From S5-A14a sp050908895 (lineage in GTDB: Bacteria; Bacillota; Clostridia; Peptostreptococcales; Anaerovoracaceae): a stretch of DNA of 64,000 nucleotides. The notes under the pieces were generated by a model that was given only the letters and a program-made list of their open reading frames with translations, did not search any database and was not told the DNA's origin. Shown piece by piece: positions 17,752 to 27,242 of this stretch; within the stretch, counting starts at the first letter, position 1; every line of letters starts with the position of its first letter. A program made the translations under genes and the position numbers. The DNA is taken from positions 1,302,001 through 1,366,000 of the forward strand of contig CP171222.1 of assembly GCA_050908895.1 (NCBI GenBank), written 5' to 3'.

Positions 17752-18966
17752 TTATTTATTTGATTTCATCTTATTTCTAATATCAGCTGTAGCCGTAAAT
17801 AGTACATCTGTTGAGGAATTCAGTGCAGTTTCACATGAGTCTTGTATTACCCCTACAATAAAGCCGACTCCTACTACCTGCATAGCAATATCATTAGGTA
17901 TACCAAACAAGCTACAAGCTAGAGGAATTAAAAGCAGTGATCCACCCGCAACCCCAGATGCTCCACATGCACTTACAGCTGAAAGTAAACACAAAATAAT
18001 TGCTGTTGGAAGATCAACCATCACACCTAATGTATTTGCTGCTGCTAAAGATAGTATAGCAATAGTAATTGCAGCACCTCCCATATTTATGGTAGCTCCT
18101 AATGGGATTGAAATTGCGTAAGTATCCTTATCAAGATGTAACTCCTTGCACAGCTTCATATTTACCGGAATATTTGCTGCTGAACTTCTTGTAAAAAATG
18201 CCGTAATTCCACTATCTTTAAGACATTTTAGCACTAGTGGGTATGGATTTTTTCTTATATTTACGTATACAAGTATAGGATTTACTACTAATGCTACAAA
18301 TAACATAGTGCAAACTAATAATAAAATTAATTTTCCATAACTAAGCAAAGTTTCTATTCCGCTAGTTGCAATTGAATTAAATACAAGACCGGCTACACCT
18401 ATTGGTGCAAGTTTAATGACCCATCTTACAACCTGTGACACCGCCTCAGAAATATTATTAAAAAAGTCTTTTGTAGATGGTGAACTGTGTCTTAAAGCAA
18501 CACCAAGAAGTATTGCCCAAGTCAAAATTCCTATGTAATTGGCATTCATTAGTGCATCAACAGGATTGGATACTATGTTAAACACAAGAGTTTTAAGTAC
18601 TTCCATAATTCCACTTGGAGGTGTTACTTCTCCTGTGCCGCTTGCTAACTGTAAATTCAATTTAAAAATAAAGCTGGCTATTACTGCTGTTGTACCTGCT
18701 AAAAACGTCCCAAACACATATAAAAATACAATGTGTTTAATATTTGTTTTCTGTCCTTTTTTATGGTTTGCAATTGCTGCAATGACAAGAAAAAACACCA
18801 ATATTGGTGCCACTGCTTTCAGTGCTGATACAAATAGCATACCAAGAATCTCAAATCCCGCTAATTGCTTAGGTGCACTTACTGCTAATATAATTCCAAT
18901 AATTAAACCAACTAAAATTTGCTTTACCAAACTTAATCGGCTCCATAAATAAAAAAATTTATTCAT
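17752..18966 (-). CDS. sstT: Sodium-dependent serine/threonine transporter SstT
   Basis: Sodium symporter of the DAACS (dicarboxylate/amino acid:cation) family that imports serine and threonine. The 404-residue protein has eight or more hydrophobic segments, and family-specific motifs TAFFTRSSAANIPVNM (serine-rich re-entrant loop), PLGATINMGGAAITI and GVIQDSCETALNSSTDVLF near the C-terminus. GGAGG lies 11 bases before the ATG. It is a single-gene unit with a clear promoter and terminator. A threonine/serine exporter pair is encoded at 61173-62433 in the same window. Confidence 0.95.
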   Translation of the reverse strand: MNKFFYLWSRLSLVKQILVGLIIGIILAVSAPKQLAGFEILGMLFVSALKAVAPILVFFLVIAAIANHKKGQKTNIKHIVFLYVFGTFLAGTTAVIASFIFKLNLQLASGTGEVTPPSGIMEVLKTLVFNIVSNPVDALMNANYIGILTWAILLGVALRHSSPSTKDFFNNISEAVSQVVRWVIKLAPIGVAGLVFNSIATSGIETLLSYGKLILLLVCTMLFVALVVNPILVYVNIRKNPYPLVLKCLKDSGITAFFTRSSAANIPVNMKLCKELHLDKDTYAISIPLGATINMGGAAITIAILSLAAANTLGVMVDLPTAIILCLLSAVSACGASGVAGGSLLLIPLACSLFGIPNDIAMQVVGVGFIVGVIQDSCETALNSSTDVLFTATADIRNKMKSNK

Positions 18967-18999
18967 ACAAATAGTGTCCTCCGTTAATTTAATAAAGCA

Positions 19000-19028
19000 A
19001 TGTTACACTGAATCAAAATCTTTTTCAA
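19000..19028 (-). promoter_or_regulatory. Promoter of sstT
   Basis: TTGAAA (19023-19028), 17-base spacer, TAACAT (19000-19005) on the minus strand, just upstream of the sstT leader. Confidence 0.65.
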
Positions 19029-19083
19029 TAGTTTTCACTAATTTTTTATTTTTTTTAATGATTTTTAACAATTTCTAAAATTT

Positions 19084-19932
19084 TTATTCAAATAGCAAGT
19101 TTAAATCTGTATTCCCATGTATCCCCTTTACCCGTCCTTTATCAGTAAACTGCCAAATTTTAAACTCGTATGGCCAGTTAGTAGAAAAATTGTAATGAGC
19201 TAGCCATATAGAATATCCGCCAAGATTTTCCAAAATGACATTGTTAGAAAACCAATCGGGATTGCCATAAACTGCTGCATCGTATCCAAATTTTTTAACA
19301 ACCGTTAGGAATGCATCTGTAATTTCAGTTTTTTCTTCTACAGATAAATCAGCAAACCTTTCTTTACCTGTATTATTTTCCATATCAAAAACTACAGGCA
19401 AAACAACACCTTTGCCCCAAATTCTCTTCATAACAAATTCGGCCTCTTCAATAGCTTCTTCTGTAGTTATCGCTTGTGAAAAGAAATATACTCCTACTTC
19501 AATACCATTTGCTTTTGCTTCCTGAAGATTTTTTGTAAAAGTTGAATCTTCCACAAGACGTCCATCTCCCCAACCTCGAAATCCTACTCTAATAATGGCC
19601 CCATAAATTCCTGAAGCCTTAACTTTCGACCAGTCTATTTCTCCATTATGTTCTGATACATCAATAACAAGTTTTGATTTAATCTTCCCATCATCATAAG
19701 CCAGATATCCATTATTATCATTTTTCAAGCTTGACATATCTATAGAATTCGGTGGTATAGCTATCTTTTCTCCCAATCCCCCATACTTATTGTGAAACAG
19801 ATATGCCCTATATCCAATAAAGGTTATAAGTAAGAGTGCTGCAATAATACTACCTATTGTTACAGTCCGAATTGACTTATATTTCAATCTATTTAACTTT
19901 TTGTTCTTCCTGATTCTATACTTTAATTTCAT
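19084..19932 (-). CDS. Membrane-anchored GH25 muramidase (lysozyme)
   Basis: Peptidoglycan hydrolase expected to cleave the N-acetylmuramyl-N-acetylglucosamine bond. The 282-residue protein has a basic N-terminus (1-22), one membrane helix (about 23-45) and a GH25 domain from residue 86. Catalytic-site residues are visible: D91 in VIDVSEHNG and D183/E185 in FDMEN. The domain runs to the end (YEFKIWQFTDKGRVKGI and a DLN motif), with no wall-binding repeats, so the helix is the only anchor. There is no ribosome binding site before the ATG (19930-19932), and a -10 box lies only six bases upstream, suggesting a leaderless transcript. Confidence 0.92.
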   Translation of the reverse strand: MKLKYRIRKNKKLNRLKYKSIRTVTIGSIIAALLLITFIGYRAYLFHNKYGGLGEKIAIPPNSIDMSSLKNDNNGYLAYDDGKIKSKLVIDVSEHNGEIDWSKVKASGIYGAIIRVGFRGWGDGRLVEDSTFTKNLQEAKANGIEVGVYFFSQAITTEEAIEEAEFVMKRIWGKGVVLPVVFDMENNTGKERFADLSVEEKTEITDAFLTVVKKFGYDAAVYGNPDWFSNNVILENLGGYSIWLAHYNFSTNWPYEFKIWQFTDKGRVKGIHGNTDLNLLFE

Positions 19933-19938
19933 ATTGGG

Positions 19939-19967
19939 ATTTTAACATATAAAGTATCTATTTTAAA
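19939..19967 (-). promoter_or_regulatory. Promoter of the GH25 gene, predicting a leaderless mRNA
   Basis: TTTAAA (19962-19967), 17-base spacer, TAAAAT (19939-19944) on the minus strand. The expected transcription start coincides with the A of the ATG at 19932. Confidence 0.5.
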
Positions 19968-19968
19968 G

Positions 19969-19996
19969 TGTACATTTGCTTTTGCCGGTGTATAAT
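19969..19996 (+). promoter_or_regulatory. Promoter of the M20 amidohydrolase gene
   Basis: TGTACA (19969-19974), 16-base spacer, TATAAT (19991-19996). It is back to back with the GH25 promoter. Confidence 0.55.
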
Positions 19997-20023
19997 ACTA
20001 TACAATGAAGAATGGAGGATGCG

Positions 20024-21184
20024 ATGACACATAAATTTGCCTACTTATTGGATGAGGTTACAAGGTATAGGCAGGATCTTCATAGGATTCCTGAATTGGG
20101 TTTTTTAGTTTATAAAACAGGAGAATACATTAAAGATGTGCTTTCTAAGTTAGATTGCCGAATTGAATCCATTGTAAATACCGGTCTTGCAGTTTTTTTT
20201 GACTTTGGTAGTGATAAGTCCTTAGCTTTCAGATGTGATATGGATGGCCTGCCAATTGAGGAGCAGACATGTGCATTTTATGCATCTGAACACGAAGGTT
20301 CTATGCATGCGTGTGGCCATGATGGACACATGGCAAATATGCTGGGATTTGCTCATGTTCTAGATGATTATAAGCGTGAGGGAAAAACTTTTCCATACAA
20401 TGCTCTCTTAATCTTTCAGCCAGCTGAAGAAACAATTGATGGAGCTCAAGCAATTGTAAACACTACACTATTTGATAACTATAACGTAAAAGCGATATAT
20501 GGTCTTCATCTATGGCCAATGATTGAAAAAGGTGAAATTACATCAAAACCTGGTCCTATGATGGCTCGTTCCACAAATGTAAAGATTACCTTTGAAGGTA
20601 AATCTGCTCACGCTGGAGAACCACAAAAGGGCAAAGATGCATTATTTGCTGCATGTGAATTTATTACAAGGATATATAAGTATAAGGAGTTATTTATAAG
20701 AGAGCGCTCTATTTTACAGTTTGGTAAGATGGAAAGCGGTAACGTAAGAAATGCCATCTCACCTTACACGAGGCTTGATGGCACTATGAGAACTTTTAAT
20801 GACTTATCCTGGGCTAAACTAGTAAATGCTATGCGTAATTTAGGTGCTAAAATTGAGGATAGTATAGGTGTTGAGGTTGACGTTGACGTAAGCCATTGGC
20901 ATCCTGCCGTTGTGAACAATCCGCTTCTATTTTCTAAAATAAAACATGCTCTTAAGAAACTTGATTTTGTGGAACTTAGGAGACCTGTGATGATTGCCGA
21001 AGATTTTTCTTGTTTTGAACAGGTCTTGCCGGGAGTGTTTTTCTTCCTTGGTACAGGAACCGGTATTCCTCTTCATAATGATCACTTTGACTTTGATGAA
21101 AAAGTCTTACTTAACGGAATCGAACTCTTTGATACTCTGTTTAATGCGCAATTGTCCGCAAGCACCATCGATATCGGATCCTAA
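20024..21184 (+). CDS. M20D-family amidohydrolase (aminoacylase/IAA-hydrolase-like)
   Basis: Zinc-dependent cytosolic hydrolase of N-acyl or amide bonds, related to hippurate hydrolase, N-acetyldiaminopimelate deacetylase and IAA-amino acid hydrolases. The 386-residue protein shows DLHRIPELGF, the CDMDGLPIEEQ metal segment, MHACGHDGHMANMLG, the catalytic QPAEETIDGAQ, HLWP, and EDFSCFEQVLPGVFFFLGTG. All expected metal ligands are present. GGAGG lies five bases before the ATG at 20024, which decides against the ATG at 20012. The substrate cannot be read from sequence; diaminopimelate deacetylation is one option. The last 78 bases overlap the 3' end of rlmN on the other strand. Confidence 0.9.
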   Translation: MTHKFAYLLDEVTRYRQDLHRIPELGFLVYKTGEYIKDVLSKLDCRIESIVNTGLAVFFDFGSDKSLAFRCDMDGLPIEEQTCAFYASEHEGSMHACGHDGHMANMLGFAHVLDDYKREGKTFPYNALLIFQPAEETIDGAQAIVNTTLFDNYNVKAIYGLHLWPMIEKGEITSKPGPMMARSTNVKITFEGKSAHAGEPQKGKDALFAACEFITRIYKYKELFIRERSILQFGKMESGNVRNAISPYTRLDGTMRTFNDLSWAKLVNAMRNLGAKIEDSIGVEVDVDVSHWHPAVVNNPLLFSKIKHALKKLDFVELRRPVMIAEDFSCFEQVLPGVFFFLGTGTGIPLHNDHFDFDEKVLLNGIELFDTLFNAQLSASTIDIGS

Positions 21185-22153
21185 TTGTCTTCTAATGGTA
21201 ACTTGAATTCCTTTTGATAAAAGAAATTCCATGAATTGATTTGCCCTAGTTCTGGTTGTCATCCTAAGCCCGGTTTCATCTACTTGATTTAGAGGAATCA
21301 GGTTTACGTGGCAGTTAATTCCTCTTAAAAGCTTTGCCAAAGCTTTCATATCATCATCTGTATCGTTGAAATCTTCTACCAAGGTGTATTCGAAACTAAT
21401 TCGTCTACCAGTAACTTTTACATAGTTTTTACATTCCTCTATCAAGTCTGATATGGGGAATTTTTTATTTATTGGCATTATTTTCTCTCTTTTTTCATCA
21501 GTTGGAGCATGAAGAGAAATAGCCAAGTTAATTTGTGGAAATTCTTTTTCTAATTCCCTTAGCTTGGGAATTAGTCCACAAGTTGATAGTGTTATACCTC
21601 TCATGGATATGTTAAATCCTTTAGGTTCGTGTATTAATTTAAGAAACTTAAAAACATTTTCATAATTGTCTAATGGTTCCCCCGTTCCCATTATTACTAT
21701 ATTATTAAGGATTGCTTTTCCCCGGTTTCCTGCTTCCAAAACTTGACTCAATATTTCTCCTGCTGTTAAATTTCTTGATAGTCCAAATAACCCGGATGCA
21801 CAAAACTTACATCCCATTCTGCATCCGGCTTGGCTTGATACGCATACAGTGTTACCATATCTGTACTTCATCAAGACAGTCTCAATTTGATTACCATCAT
21901 CTAGCTGAAACAGGAATTTTTCTGTCTGGTCTATCTTTGATTTTTGGTGTCTTATTAACTCAAGACTACCTATTTTATATTTTTCTTCCAGAATTGCAAG
22001 GAGAGCTTTCGGAACATTATTCATGTCCTGAAAGCTCTTAACATCCTTGTATAACCACTGGAAGATTTGAGCTGCTCTAAACCTTGGAAAACCTAAATCT
22101 GTGATAATTTGCTCCAATTCTTCCGGAAGCAACCCTCTAATATCTTCCTTCAT
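21107..22153 (-). CDS. rlmN: 23S rRNA (adenine(2503)-C2)-methyltransferase / tRNA A37 methyltransferase RlmN
   Basis: Radical SAM methyltransferase for A2503 of 23S rRNA and A37 of some tRNAs. The 348-residue protein has the N-terminal helical domain (LPEELEQIITDLGFPRFRA), the CX3CX2C cluster in AGCRMGCKFCASG, GTGEPLDNYENV, and the C-terminal RRQLGSDIDGACGQL with the mechanistic cysteine. The ATG follows AAGAGG. It lies downstream of ileS and converges with the amidohydrolase gene, with which it shares 78 bases. Confidence 0.96.
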   Translation of the reverse strand: MKEDIRGLLPEELEQIITDLGFPRFRAAQIFQWLYKDVKSFQDMNNVPKALLAILEEKYKIGSLELIRHQKSKIDQTEKFLFQLDDGNQIETVLMKYRYGNTVCVSSQAGCRMGCKFCASGLFGLSRNLTAGEILSQVLEAGNRGKAILNNIVIMGTGEPLDNYENVFKFLKLIHEPKGFNISMRGITLSTCGLIPKLRELEKEFPQINLAISLHAPTDEKREKIMPINKKFPISDLIEECKNYVKVTGRRISFEYTLVEDFNDTDDDMKALAKLLRGINCHVNLIPLNQVDETGLRMTTRTRANQFMEFLLSKGIQVTIRRQLGSDIDGACGQLRIKQSIKEFDSVK

Positions 22154-22199
22154 TATTTAATTACCTCTTTACGCCAAATCACTTTAGCAGTATTATATC

Positions 22200-25100
22200 T
22201 TATACTCTTTCAACGAAGATAGCTGTTTTGTGACCGTTTATATCGTAGCTTTCACCCTTGTCTTCGTATGAAATTTTATCGGTTAATGTTTCTTTCATAA
22301 TGTAATCCATATGAGATTCTATAGCCAATCTTACTTCTTCGTCTGCATAAAGAAATACATTGATTCTGTCCATCATCTCAAAATCATTTTGCTTTCTAAG
22401 CTGCTGAATCTTTGAAATGATTTCTCTTGCCAATCCTTCTAAAATGAGCTCAGGTGTAAGTTTGGTATCTAAGATTGTGAACACATTATTTTCCATTGCA
22501 ACGGCAAAGCCTTCTTTAGCTTTAATCATCACATCCACAAATTCTTTTTCAATTCTAACTTCTTCTCCATCGAGATTCATCATTACAAATCCTTCTTGGT
22601 CCAATTTTCTGTTGAATTCCTTAGGGTTCTCATGAGAAAGTGACTTTCCAAAAGATTTGATATGAGCACCGATAACAGGTCCTGCTATCTTGAAATTAGG
22701 CTTTAACTGGAAGTTCATGTATTTTTCCAGTTCTGAATCAAATACTACCTCTTTAACGTTGAGTTCTTCTTTGATAAGATCCACAAGATCTCCAATCAGT
22801 GATTCGTACTGGCCTGAAACAAGAATTTCTCTTAGCGGCTGACGAACCTTGATTCTTTCCTTCTCGCGAGTTCCACGTCCGAGAGTAACAAGGGTTCTAA
22901 CCATGTCCATCCGCTCTTCAGTCTTCTCATCAACGAGTTCCATATCAGCTTCCGGGAAATATGCAATGTGTACGCTTTCTTCTCCAGTTAATTTTGTGTA
23001 GATTTCATCAGCTAAAAATGGCGCAAATGGTGCGATTAATTTAGATACACCAACGAGGATTTCGTAAGTCGTTGCATATACACTCTTTTTATCTAAATTC
23101 ATTTCAGTTGCATAAAATCTTCTTCTTGCTCTTCTAATATACCAATTAGATAGCTGCTCTGATACAAAATCAGTGATTCCTCTAACGGTTTTCATGTGGT
23201 CAAAAGAATCCATATTGGACGTCGTCTCTGCTACAACCTTATTGAATTTTGATAAAATCCATCTATCAAGTTCCGGTCTATCTTTGTAATCAACAAAACA
23301 GTCCTTTACATCAACATTGTCATTATTTGCATAAAGTACAAAGAAATTATAAACGTTTTTAAGGGTTCCAAAGAATTTAGACACTACATCTTTTAAACCC
23401 TCTTCATCAAATTTAGTTGGGGACCACGCCGGGGATACCGATAGGAGATACCATCTTGTAGCATCTGCTCCATACTTGTCAAATAATTCAAATGGAGAAA
23501 CTGTATTTCCCTTTGACTTAGACATCTTCTTTCCTTCTTTGTCAAGAATCAGATCGTTTACAAGAACATTCTTGTATGGTGCCTTTCCTGCGATGAAGGT
23601 TGAAATTGCCATAAGACTGTAGAACCATCCTCTTGTCTGGTCGATACCTTCACAGATGAAATCTGCCGGAAATAATTTTTGAAAGAAGTTTTCCTTATTT
23701 TCAAATGGATAGTGCCACTGAGCAAACGGCATTGCTCCTGAGTCGAACCAGCAGTCCATAACCTCTGGAATCCTAGTCATTTCCTTACCACATTTTTCAC
23801 ACTTAATATGAACATCATCTACATAAGGTCTATGTAGCTCAATCGATGTGTCTATATCTTCTACTGATTTTTTAACTAATTCCTCTCTGCTTCCAATGCA
23901 CTCTAAGTGTCCGCATTCGCATCTCCATACCGGAATGGGTGTTCCCCAGTATCTTGATCTTGAGATAGCCCAGTCTTTAACCTCTGATAACCAGTTTCCA
24001 AATCTTTTTTCTCCAACAAATGGCGGATACCAGTTTACAGTGTTGTTATTTGCAACCAGTTGGTCTTTTAGTTTACTCATTTCGATATACCAACTAGGGT
24101 GTGCATAGTATACCAGTGGAGTGCCACAACGCCAGCAATGAGGATAGTTATGAGCTAATTTTTCTTTTGAGAATATTTTGTTCTCTCCTGATAGCCATTT
24201 TATAATATCAACATCAAGACCTTCTTCCATTACGAATCGACCTACCCATGGAGAATCTGTGTATTTACCCTGTTCATCTACCGGCTTAATCATTGGTACA
24301 CCATATTTTCTGCCACACTGGTAGTCGTCCTCACCAAAAGCCGGTGCAGAATGAACGATTCCTGTGCCATCTTCTATTGTAACGTAATCCATTACGGTTA
24401 CGAAGAAAGCTTTATCTCCTTCTTTTAACTTTATGAATGGCATTAGTTGCTCATATTCTATATATTCTAGATTTTTACCTTTCATTTCTTCGAGGATTTT
24501 ATATTTGCCTTCACCAAGAACTTTATCTGCTAAGCTCTTGGCTACATAGAATACATTACCCTTTTCATCGCCTTCAAGCATTTCGGCTCTAACGTAGTCA
24601 TAATCCGGACCTACTGTTAGCATCGTATTCGAAACTAAAGTCCAAGGAGTAGTCGTCCATGCTAAGAAATACTCGTTGTCTCTATCTTTCCTCTTAAATT
24701 TAGCGGTAAGTGTGTTGGTTTTAACTTCTTTATATCCTTGAGCTACCTCGTGAGATGCCAAACCGGTGCCGCATCTTGGACAGTAAGGAAGTATTTTGTG
24801 GCCCTCATAAATTAGGCCTTCTTTAAAAAATTCTTTAAGGATCCACCAACCGGTTTCAATATAGTTATTGTCAAGAGTGATGTATGGGTCCTTCATGTCT
24901 ACCATGTAGGCCATTCTTTCTGTCATATCTTCCCACATACCTGTGTAGGTGAAGACGGATTCACGACATTTTTCGTTGAATTCCTTGATACCGTATTTTT
25001 CGATATCCTGCTTCCCGCTCATATTTAGCTGCTTTTCAACTTCGATTTCTACTGGAAGTCCGTGGGTGTCCCAGCCTGCCTTACGGTTTACCTGGAATCC

Positions 25101-25322
25101 CTTCATAGTTTTATATCTGCATACAGAGTCTTTAAGGGTTCTTGCCATTACATGGTGTATGCCCGGCTTTCCGTTAGCTGTTGGTGGACCTTCGTAGAAA
25201 ACAAAAGTCGGTTTCCCTTCTCTTGCAGTTACACACTTATGTAGTATTTCTTCATCTTTCCAAAGTTTTACTTGTTCTGCCTGAACTTCTGCAACAGGCT
25301 TATCTGATAAATTCTTGTACAT
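22200..25322 (-). CDS. ileS: Isoleucyl-tRNA synthetase (type 2)
   Basis: Charges tRNA-Ile. The 1040-residue protein has the class I signature region in the form ANGKPGIHHVMARTLKD, the editing (CP1) domain, VMDCWFDSGAMPFAQ, the KMSKS loop in DKEGKKMSKSKGNTVS and a long C-terminal anticodon-binding region. The sequence around the HIGH motif and the length fit the eukaryote-like bacterial type 2 enzymes, a class in which reduced mupirocin sensitivity is known; that property is family knowledge, not shown here. It is controlled by the T-box leader at 25408-25630. Confidence 0.96.
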   Translation of the reverse strand: MYKNLSDKPVAEVQAEQVKLWKDEEILHKCVTAREGKPTFVFYEGPPTANGKPGIHHVMARTLKDSVCRYKTMKGFQVNRKAGWDTHGLPVEIEVEKQLNMSGKQDIEKYGIKEFNEKCRESVFTYTGMWEDMTERMAYMVDMKDPYITLDNNYIETGWWILKEFFKEGLIYEGHKILPYCPRCGTGLASHEVAQGYKEVKTNTLTAKFKRKDRDNEYFLAWTTTPWTLVSNTMLTVGPDYDYVRAEMLEGDEKGNVFYVAKSLADKVLGEGKYKILEEMKGKNLEYIEYEQLMPFIKLKEGDKAFFVTVMDYVTIEDGTGIVHSAPAFGEDDYQCGRKYGVPMIKPVDEQGKYTDSPWVGRFVMEEGLDVDIIKWLSGENKIFSKEKLAHNYPHCWRCGTPLVYYAHPSWYIEMSKLKDQLVANNNTVNWYPPFVGEKRFGNWLSEVKDWAISRSRYWGTPIPVWRCECGHLECIGSREELVKKSVEDIDTSIELHRPYVDDVHIKCEKCGKEMTRIPEVMDCWFDSGAMPFAQWHYPFENKENFFQKLFPADFICEGIDQTRGWFYSLMAISTFIAGKAPYKNVLVNDLILDKEGKKMSKSKGNTVSPFELFDKYGADATRWYLLSVSPAWSPTKFDEEGLKDVVSKFFGTLKNVYNFFVLYANNDNVDVKDCFVDYKDRPELDRWILSKFNKVVAETTSNMDSFDHMKTVRGITDFVSEQLSNWYIRRARRRFYATEMNLDKKSVYATTYEILVGVSKLIAPFAPFLADEIYTKLTGEESVHIAYFPEADMELVDEKTEERMDMVRTLVTLGRGTREKERIKVRQPLREILVSGQYESLIGDLVDLIKEELNVKEVVFDSELEKYMNFQLKPNFKIAGPVIGAHIKSFGKSLSHENPKEFNRKLDQEGFVMMNLDGEEVRIEKEFVDVMIKAKEGFAVAMENNVFTILDTKLTPELILEGLAREIISKIQQLRKQNDFEMMDRINVFLYADEEVRLAIESHMDYIMKETLTDKISYEDKGESYDINGHKTAIFVERV

Positions 25323-25407
25323 TTTCCCTCCTAAAATTTATATTTTTCTTTCTCTGGAATTATAGTCTATAAGTCTATAATTTCAGATTAGGTGGTTTGG
25401 AGAATAT

Positions 25408-25630
25408 AAAAAATCCCTAACCACAAAAGTTAGGGACGATTAAACAAAATAACCGCGGTACCACCCTAGTTGCTACCTCCAACAAGGCGCCTCTCATTAA
25501 AGTGTCCAACTCCGGAGTGATATTCACGTAGGCTTCACCGAAAATCTCTCACCAAATGATTTTCTCTCTGTAAGGGTATTACGCCAGGCTACTGGTTCCT
25601 TCATAGTCGGTCGCTATTCAATTGCATTAA
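25408..25630 (-). ncRNA. T-box leader of ileS
   Basis: Transcribed leader that senses uncharged tRNA-Ile. The T-box core is clear on the minus strand: AGGGTGGTACCGCGGTT (25451-25467). The terminator hairpin has arms TCCCTAAC/GTTAGGGA (25414-25421 and 25429-25436) followed by TTTTTT. Stem I includes the sequence GTGAATATCACTCCGGAG, in which ATC (25519-25521) is at the specifier position, matching an isoleucine codon. Stem I, AG-bulge-like and GGTGAGAG elements are in the usual order. Confidence 0.93.
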
Positions 25631-25659
25631 ATTTTATATTTTTTTGTTCTTTATGTCAA
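25631..25659 (-). promoter_or_regulatory. Promoter of the T-box-ileS transcript
   Basis: Consensus TTGACA (25654-25659), 17-base spacer, TAAAAT (25631-25636) on the minus strand, directly before the T-box leader. Confidence 0.85.
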
Positions 25660-25705
25660 TAGGTATTTTCAAGATAAAAATTTAACTTTTTCTTGGAAAT
25701 GTCTA

Positions 25706-26419
25706 TTAAATTAGGCTCATAACGGCTGTCATTATATTGTAGTAGAAAAATTTTACACTTTTATCTAAGAATCCATCTAAAGCTCCTACAAATACTAATA
25801 ACATAAGGATAAAAAATCCATTACGATATATCCCATAGTACCAATTATATTTTTTCAAATTAAAAAGCTGTGTAATTACAGAAAATCCATCCAGCGGTGG
25901 CACTGGGAGCAAATTGAAACACATCAGCACTATGTTGATAAAAATAACATAGTTTATCATTATCATGACATATTTACCTATATTATCTCCATACGCTCCA
26001 ACTCCTTGATTCACCAAAAATACCTGAAGGAAAGTAAATAAAAGAGCTATTATCAAATTAGTTGTAACTCCGGCCAATGCCACGAGCAATTCATCTCTTT
26101 TGGGATTTTTGTAATACCTGGGATCAATCATAACAGGTTTACCCCATCCAAATCCTACCAATAATAGTGCAATAAAGCCAACAGGATCAATATGAGCTAT
26201 CGGATTAATCGAAAGTCTACCCTGGATCTTTGGAGTTGGATCTCCAAGCCAATTCGATACAAATCCATGAGCAGCCTCATGAAATGTTATGCCTATTATT
26301 ATACCAGGTAAAAAAAGAAGTTTATTTGTAAAGCTTTGTCCACCAGACATCACCACAAATGCTGCTAAAAATATGATTCCTATTATGAGCATAGGATTTT
26401 TTAAATTAAATTTTCCCAA
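25706..26419 (-). CDS. Site-2 protease family (M50B, Rip-like) membrane metalloprotease
   Basis: Predicted intramembrane zinc protease of 237 residues with about six hydrophobic segments. The zinc site HEAAH is at residues 47-51 and the second motif NLLPVPPLDG, with the zinc-binding aspartate, is about residue 170. It lacks PDZ domains, as in the small Rip-like group whose members are often annotated only by family; the substrate is unknown. The start codon is TTG (26417-26419) supported by AAGGAG eight bases upstream. It follows the GatD-like gene by 37 bases and may be the last gene of that transcript. Confidence 0.88.
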   Translation of the reverse strand: MGKFNLKNPMLIIGIIFLAAFVVMSGGQSFTNKLLFLPGIIIGITFHEAAHGFVSNWLGDPTPKIQGRLSINPIAHIDPVGFIALLLVGFGWGKPVMIDPRYYKNPKRDELLVALAGVTTNLIIALLFTFLQVFLVNQGVGAYGDNIGKYVMIMINYVIFINIVLMCFNLLPVPPLDGFSVITQLFNLKKYNWYYGIYRNGFFILMLLVFVGALDGFLDKSVKFFYYNIMTAVMSLI

Positions 26420-26456
26420 AATACTATCTCCTTAAAATAAAAGTAAATACAAAAAT

Positions 26457-27209
26457 TCACTTTAATGGACTTGGTTTTTCCATAATAAATTTACTTTTTT
26501 CCTCATGGTTCTTTATAACTTTTTCCAGTTTTTCTGGCATCATTTCATATTTACTATTTGTAAGTAAGTTAATAATTTCATAAGTGAACAATGGGTTTAA
26601 AGCTAGAATTGGTCCATTAATGTTTGTAAAAAAAGAATTATTAATCCGAACACCTTCTTGTTTATCTTCCCCATTGTTCCCATATCCATATTCGATATCA
26701 CCAAATTTATTGTAGTTTTTAGGATAAAAATCCATCATTTGAATTTGGGAACCAATAACTTCAAAATTTTTATCGTTAAAATTTACATTTGAAATGATGT
26801 CATCACCATACGGGAAATTTTTCTCTTTACTATATCCTTCTATTAATCCCAAACCATTAAATTCTCTCTCTTTTCTGAAATACTTATCATAAAAAACTGA
26901 ATTGGTATTTCCAATAGATATAATCACCTTGCCTGAAGAAATATAATTTTTAAGATCTTCTCTATAATTAACTAAAAAATCTATAATGCTTTCCATTGCT
27001 CTTATTTCTCCTGGGGGAAAGTAAATTAAATTATAGTCGAAAATATTAAAATCTCTCGTGTTAAAACTAATTTTATCAATATTAATATCAATAGAGTGAT
27101 CATTAGCTATTTTCTCTATTGCTTTAATATTTCCCAAATCTCCATATAAATTTAGAACATCTGGAAACATCCATGCTACTCTTATATTCATTTTAGATTT
27201 AAATGACAT
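26457..27209 (-). CDS. Divergent GatD-like protein without glutaminase residues
   Basis: Homologue of GatD, the glutaminase subunit that with MurT amidates the D-glutamate of lipid II. The family core is recognisable: FPDVLNLYGDLGNIKAIE (residues 15-32), FNGLGLIEG, a GYGNNGEDKQEGV segment and NGPILALNP. The catalytic machinery is not: the segment normally written ICGGYQ is replaced by SIGNTN (G100 in the cysteine place), the HGP histidine is replaced by N198, and the 250-residue protein has no cysteine at all. It directly follows the MurT-like gene, so the pair is retained. The start is uncertain: ATG at 27207-27209 has only a weak AGG nearby, and a second ATG at residue 7 has none. Confidence 0.72.
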   Translation of the reverse strand: MSFKSKMNIRVAWMFPDVLNLYGDLGNIKAIEKIANDHSIDINIDKISFNTRDFNIFDYNLIYFPPGEIRAMESIIDFLVNYREDLKNYISSGKVIISIGNTNSVFYDKYFRKEREFNGLGLIEGYSKEKNFPYGDDIISNVNFNDKNFEVIGSQIQMMDFYPKNYNKFGDIEYGYGNNGEDKQEGVRINNSFFTNINGPILALNPLFTYEIINLLTNSKYEMMPEKLEKVIKNHEEKSKFIMEKPSPLK

Positions 27210-27242
27210 GCCTATATCTTGCTGTCATATCCCCTTTCTTAC

